Source: Dasyornis broadbenti
Lineage: Eukaryota > Chordata > Aves > Passeriformes > Dasyornithidae
DNA: 64,000 nt
Direction: 5' to 3'
NCBI GenBank assembly: GCA_013397935.1
Contig: VZRN01006386.1
Coordinates: forward strand, 583,586-647,585
This document shows positions 59,177 to 64,000 of this stretch, piece after piece. The notes under the pieces were generated by a model. It had not been told where the DNA came from. It ran no database searches and saw only the letters and a list, made by a program, of their open reading frames with translations. Position 1 is the first letter of the stretch; every line of letters starts with the position of its first letter. The position numbers and the translations under genes are program-made.

Positions 59177-62100
59177 GTAAGTCTCGAGTTGGATAAAAAT
59201 TATGAACAGCAATAAACAGAAGAGGAAAAGAAAATACTGCTTTGGAGAGATATAGTCATGAAAATCTGTGTATACTAATTTTTTTGTGTCTCCTTAGAGT
59301 ACAGTTGCAACTGCAGGTGTTGACAGAAGTACGTGCACAAAATCAGGTCACTGTCTTTTAATAGCAAGCCAGGGTTTGCTTTATGTCACAGTGCATCCAT
59401 CTAATATATGTCATTATAGATGGGAGGGGGAAGGATCTTCCCCTCTGTTTCCTAGGTCTTTATTGAGAATATAAATTGTATGTTTATCATCTAAAGTACT
59501 TTTGAGCTCCAGGCCAGGTGTGCTGCCCAAGCTACGCTGTCTCAAAAATGAAATTACTGAAATGCAAGAATGTGTTACGCAAAAACTGTTGGTGACATCC
59601 TGCAGATTGTCTGATCAGGTGAAGTATTTTCCTCCAGTCCTGAAAGGAGTTCCACCCATGCTTAACATAACTGAGGAATGATGGCTGTTTAAAATCACAC
59701 TCAGGACTGTGAACTGAGACAACTGAGGGGCCTTTTCATCTGCCTTATGGTTTCTTATTCTATCCCATAGAGGAAGAGAAGAAACGGTAGGAACATAATC
59801 TCTGGCAGAGATAAGTGCAACAATTTGAGAGTCCAAGTTTGATTGTTTATAATGCATAGAATTTAAGAGCTCTGCAAAATCAGTCTTTGAGAACTGGTGG
59901 TCTCTTCCTATTCTCAGCATCTGAGTGATAGAATAGTGTTTGTTTTCTTTACATCTGCTAAAGAAAGGGGGTTGAACAGTCAGGCTGGGCTTGCTGCTCA
60001 TCTTATCGAGTAAATTTTGACCATTGGCTGATTTCAAATACTTGAAGGTAGAGAGCTCTCCAAAGGCTTGGAAAAGGCTGCAGTGTGAACTGCAGGCTCT
60101 GCATGGAAAAAGCTTTCTAAGAATGCCACCTGCAGGAAAAACTCATTTAGACAAGCAGCAACAAGGTAAGAATATGTAAGAAGCCAAGCACTGTTGTTAT
60201 TTTGTTTGTCTGAAATTTAACATGTATTACCACAAGTGGTTGCAATCAGATTCCAATTTGTAGGTTAGATTGTTTCCTTAATTAGGCTTCTGCTCATATT
60301 CACAAGCGTTAACTGAGCTCTGTTTTACCAGGAACTTTTCCAGATGTGCGGTTAAGTGACTGAATTTAAAATATTTCCTGGGATGGCATCTGTGTTGTTT
60401 GACTTAGTAAAATTTTATATATTTAGGCAAACTACGTAAAACTATTGGCTTATTTAATAAGATGTAACAACCTGGAAAAATTAAAGTGTACCTCCTTTAT
60501 GTATTTGGCAGAGACAGTAGCCATGAGATTCAGAAGACTGAGAGGTTTATATTTCAAATGACAGTTATTTGAAGAACAGTTTCTCTTACAGAATAAAAAA
60601 TAAAACCTTCAGGATTCAAATGAAGTAGATATAAACAGTATAAATCACTCATATCCTTAGCAGTGCAGTTGCTTCAGAAGTGGTAGCATTTAAAATGCTG
60701 ATATGACCATTTTGTGTGAAATAGTTGTCAAGTGAAATGTCAACCAAATGACAGGGCTTTGTGACTGAGAAAGGTGACTGTGTTTTTCTAAATCGTGAGT
60801 GGATGCTTAATTATCTTCCATCATACCTTGAATAATATTACTGTTCTCTTGTTAGTAGGGTCATCTATACTTGCAATGTAACTATTATTTTTAATAGTTT
60901 AACTTGTTTGAATAGAAGGAATTCATTTAAATAGGAGGAATTGCAACAATCCTAGGCAATCTCTGATCCTTACCCAGATGGCTGTTTCCTGCAACTCTGA
61001 CACAAAAATATACACAAGGATTTATTCTTGTCCTATGACATATTTCAGTGAGTTCATAATGAAATAATGTAAAATTATCTTCTTATTCCATGCTTATTCT
61101 TTCCCCTTTCCACCCTCCTCACCATGGGAAGCAGTTTAGTTTTCTTTCACTGGTTTGGCTGTCTCCCAGCCTGAGGAGTTTTCTCTGACCCCAAGCATCC
61201 AAACCAACATAATTTTCTCAACACCCGTTATGTATCCAAGTGTATGTGAGAATAAAGAGCTTTTATTTGGTGCTGGGACTATACAAAAATTACGCTTTCC
61301 TACTCACAGTATTAATTCCATTAGCAACCCTTGGGAGCCAGTCATGGAATCATAGAATGGTCTGGGTAGGAAAGGACCTTAAAGAGCATCCAGTTCCAAA
61401 GCCACTGCTGTGACCAGGGACACCTTGCACTGCTCCTTAAGGCTACTCCTTAATTACATTTTATATAATGTGTTTGTAGTCTTATGTGAGTTTTCTTTGC
61501 ATTAAATTGTTCATTTTGACAGACATATCTAACTCGAGGATCAGAATTTAAAAACACTTTTTCAGTTTAACAAAGAGTTTTTCTTGAAGTATGAACATTC
61601 CAGATAAATAATTACAAAGTTGCCTCTTGTCATTATCAGTGGTATCATAAAAAGTGTTTTGATGTTCGAGCATTAAGGATATAAACAGTTACAGCTGTAC
61701 AACTGCTTTTTAAATTATTTTTTTTCTTTTACAGGAGAGTTGTCTGTGTATTGAAGAATAGTTAGTTCATTGCTTTTAGTCAGAAAAAAAGAAGTAAATA
61801 TAAAATGCTTTATATTAATTTTACTTGGAGGAGCATTCTGTTGGGTTTTGATTTCTTGCTCTGCAGTATTACTTTTCAAAGGCATTTAGCCCCTGATTTT
61901 CATTTCGTTCTGAGGAACTGAACCAAGCCAAAGGCATTTAGTTTGCAGACCTCACTGAAATCTCTCTTCTCCATATCCATCTGGTCACACTGAGGTGTGA
62001 CAGTCATTAAAAATAAAAAATTAAAGCTTTAATAATCAAAGCAACTATGAAAACATAGTAGAATTTACAATAACATTTATTAGCTACATTAAGGTCCTTG

Positions 62101-64000
62101 GTTTTTAATAACATGTTATAAAGGAAACAAAATATAATTTCTCAGATGCTGGGATTGTAGCTGAATTTATTCAGGGTTTGAACTGCGACTGACGAATAAC
62201 CTGACAATCCCACACCTACAACTTCTGCTGACATTGTGACAAATTGCCGGTTTTAGAAAATGTGAAATTCTAATCCAAGTGCACTGTGGAAGTGTGCTCA
62301 AAGTTTGCAGTTAAGTGGAGTTATTCCCTGTGTCAGTGTAGCAGTATGAATGCATCTTTTGGAATATTTTCCAGGTCTGGAATTTTATTGTACTCTTGTG
62401 GTGCAACAGATTTGTTTCCGGATTTTCAGGAAAATGCCCTAAACTTTCTTATGCTATCTTGTGGGAAAAGTTATTAGACTATAGATGGCTTTTTCTGTCA
62501 ACAAATTTTCAGACACACTTAAACAAAATTTTTATGCAATCTACATAATTAGAGCTTTTGCATTTTTAAACAACATTATTAAGTTGCTGTGAATAAGTAG
62601 GTGACTCCAAGAGCTTCAGACTTGTATTAGCAAAACCAAGCAGAGGACAGAAAGTTTGGTAGTAGATGAGGGGGCTTTTCCTGTTACACTCTTGTGGAAA
62701 TCCATCTAACAGTGAGTAGAACTGAGCTTAAATTTTCAGTGGAAACATTTCAGATCTGTGCAGCTCTAATTTTCAGTCTGTGAACCTTTATCTAAAACCG
62801 TTTTGTGTCTGTCCTGTGGTACTAATCTCTTACGTGGCCTCATGTTCATTTTTATGGTGTTGCAGTAGTCCTTGTCTCAGTGAGACATTTTCAGTGTCCA
62901 GATTCTTGTAGTTCTGCAGTTGGATGCCACCTGCTGCCCGAATTAATGCTGTGTGACTCAGCAGTGGCTGTCTAGACTGAATGCTTTACAGTCTTCAGTG
63001 CCTCTCAGGTTTGTGTAGAGGCCCTGTAGAGCTCACAGATAACACCCTCAGAAGATGACATCTGCAAAGGGTGCAGGCAGAATTGCGAACAGGAACATAT
63101 ATTTTGCTAAAGCAGCCCTGCTTTTTTTAAGGCCTCAGTGGAGAGGTGGAGATTGTTGTCTTCTCATTATCTTTCAGCAAAGCTCAGTATCAGATATGCG
63201 TCATACACTTCCATTTAGAATAAGAGGGGGTCTCTTTAGAGAAAGGATCTCTTTCTTTGAAGGAAATGATATTTTGAGCGTGGTGACTTAAGAAATTTGA
63301 GAGTAATCCAGCACTGTATCTCATTTTGTTTCAGACCTTATAAAAGCAGATCCATGCTTTTCTGCTTATGGACCAGGATTAGACAGGGAGTCAAGAAACT
63401 GATGTCACATTATGGCAGACAGTTGCATTTCAGAGGTGAAGTGGCAAGAGCAGTTCTCATTTGGGATGAACACATTGATTTTGATGAGACTGCTGTAGAA
63501 TCTTGCATGTTATAACTAATCCATCTGGTATTAGCGTGCCATTGTTCCATTTTTCTCTCATAAATAAATCTCTTTGTATTATCATCTGCAGAATATTCCC
63601 TTTTGAATCATGGAGGAGAGGATTCAACCTAGAGGAGTTAAACGTTTTCCATAAGTAACTTTAAAAAGTCTGAGTAGGTCTTGGAATTAAAGACTTCCAC
63701 TTTTAAAACTAAGAGGAAAATGTATTAGAAACATAACTTTTCAGGGATAACAGATGGTGTGAACTGAGTTGACAGTTTTTGAACAGTGTATGAGTTCAGT
63801 TGAAAATCATGAGGGTGTATAAAGTCAAACTCCATCTTTGTTTTGGATGGTTCACTGCTGTTGATTTGGAAGTACGTTTTTAATGTAATTTGAGAATGCC
63901 TTCAGCCACTCATAAGAATTGAGCTTGAAGTTGAATGTAAATACATGCAATTGGAAGTGACATCTAAATGATTTGAGTCATGTTCAGCCACTGCAATGAG
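59177..64000. other. Putative intron or downstream intergenic DNA
   Basis: AT-rich unique sequence. A 140-codon minus-strand open frame (59615-60037) has plausible composition but no ATG-supported gene structure. Splice-like sites occur (for example TTTTACAG near 61735 and TTTCAG near 63328), but the tested continuations from exon 2 hit stops. One short CR1 tail lies at 61343-61447. Confidence 0.4.
61343..61447 (-). mobile_element. CR1 LINE 3' terminal fragment
   Basis: Starts CATGGAATCATAGAATGGTC, the inverted CR1 end repeat, followed by GGAAAGGACCTTAAAGAGCA, TCCAGTTCCAAAGCC and CCAGGGACACCTTGCAC. About 105 bp. It looks younger than the 19-kb copy. Confidence 0.92.

Noticed and set aside
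59615..60037. 140-codon minus-strand open frame with protein-like composition
   Set aside because: No domain, no clear ATG at its start, no promoter. Several frames of this length are expected by chance in 64 kb, six frames.
63328..63468. Possible third exon (TTTCAG acceptor, AGAG|GTGAAG donor)
   Set aside because: Joined to exon 2 in phase 1 it reaches a stop. The open phase is incompatible with the upstream exons.
1..64000. CRISPR arrays, operons, bacterial signals or tRNA/rRNA genes
   Set aside because: Nothing of the kind was seen. CR1, ERVs, splice sites and a CpG island show vertebrate nuclear DNA.

Overview
The window is vertebrate nuclear DNA, most likely from a bird and probably a songbird. 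Evidence: many CR1 LINE fragments, avian-type solo LTRs, A-rich/T-rich low-complexity tracts, assembly gaps in homopolymers, and long non-coding stretches with one GC-rich CpG-island promoter. Most long open frames have no protein-like features and are not annotated.

Layout: 1-30788 is intergenic, with simple repeats, an ERV solo LTR (16140-16682), small CR1 3' ends and several assembly gaps. 30789-39132 is a full-length endogenous retrovirus with two 728-bp LTRs (11 differences counted by eye, about 1.5%), a TCTGC target-site duplication, a tRNA-Trp type primer site, and gag, pro, pol and env genes of gammaretroviral type. 39133-54861 is again intergenic, with CR1 pieces and a second solo LTR of the same family (52134-52726). 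54862-56150 is a truncated CR1 with reverse-transcriptase coding sequence, followed by a probable solo LTR (56151-56715). A CpG island (about 56880-57480) carries a plausible first coding exon (57223-57289) of an unidentified gene whose N-terminus looks like a mitochondrial presequence. A phase-compatible second exon lies at 59039-59176, and the rest of the window would be intron.

The retrovirus is the most interesting object. Gag, protease and polymerase are broken by about 13 premature stops plus a frameshift, and two catalytic residues are substituted (protease Asp to Glu, integrase Glu to Gly). The 3' part is open. A 192-codon cysteine-rich ORF (36906-37484) starts on the pol stop codon and contains a C-x2-C-x17-C-x2-C array. 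It overlaps a 268-codon env ORF that keeps a signal peptide and the N-terminal surface domain but lacks the fusion machinery. A second cysteine-rich ORF lies inside U3 of both LTRs and has an internally duplicated CxC motif. Neither cysteine-rich ORF matches a standard gammaretroviral gene that I know, so they are the best candidates for an undescribed accessory system. The stop-codon load is too high for the low LTR divergence, which suggests the element was defective, or edited, when it inserted.
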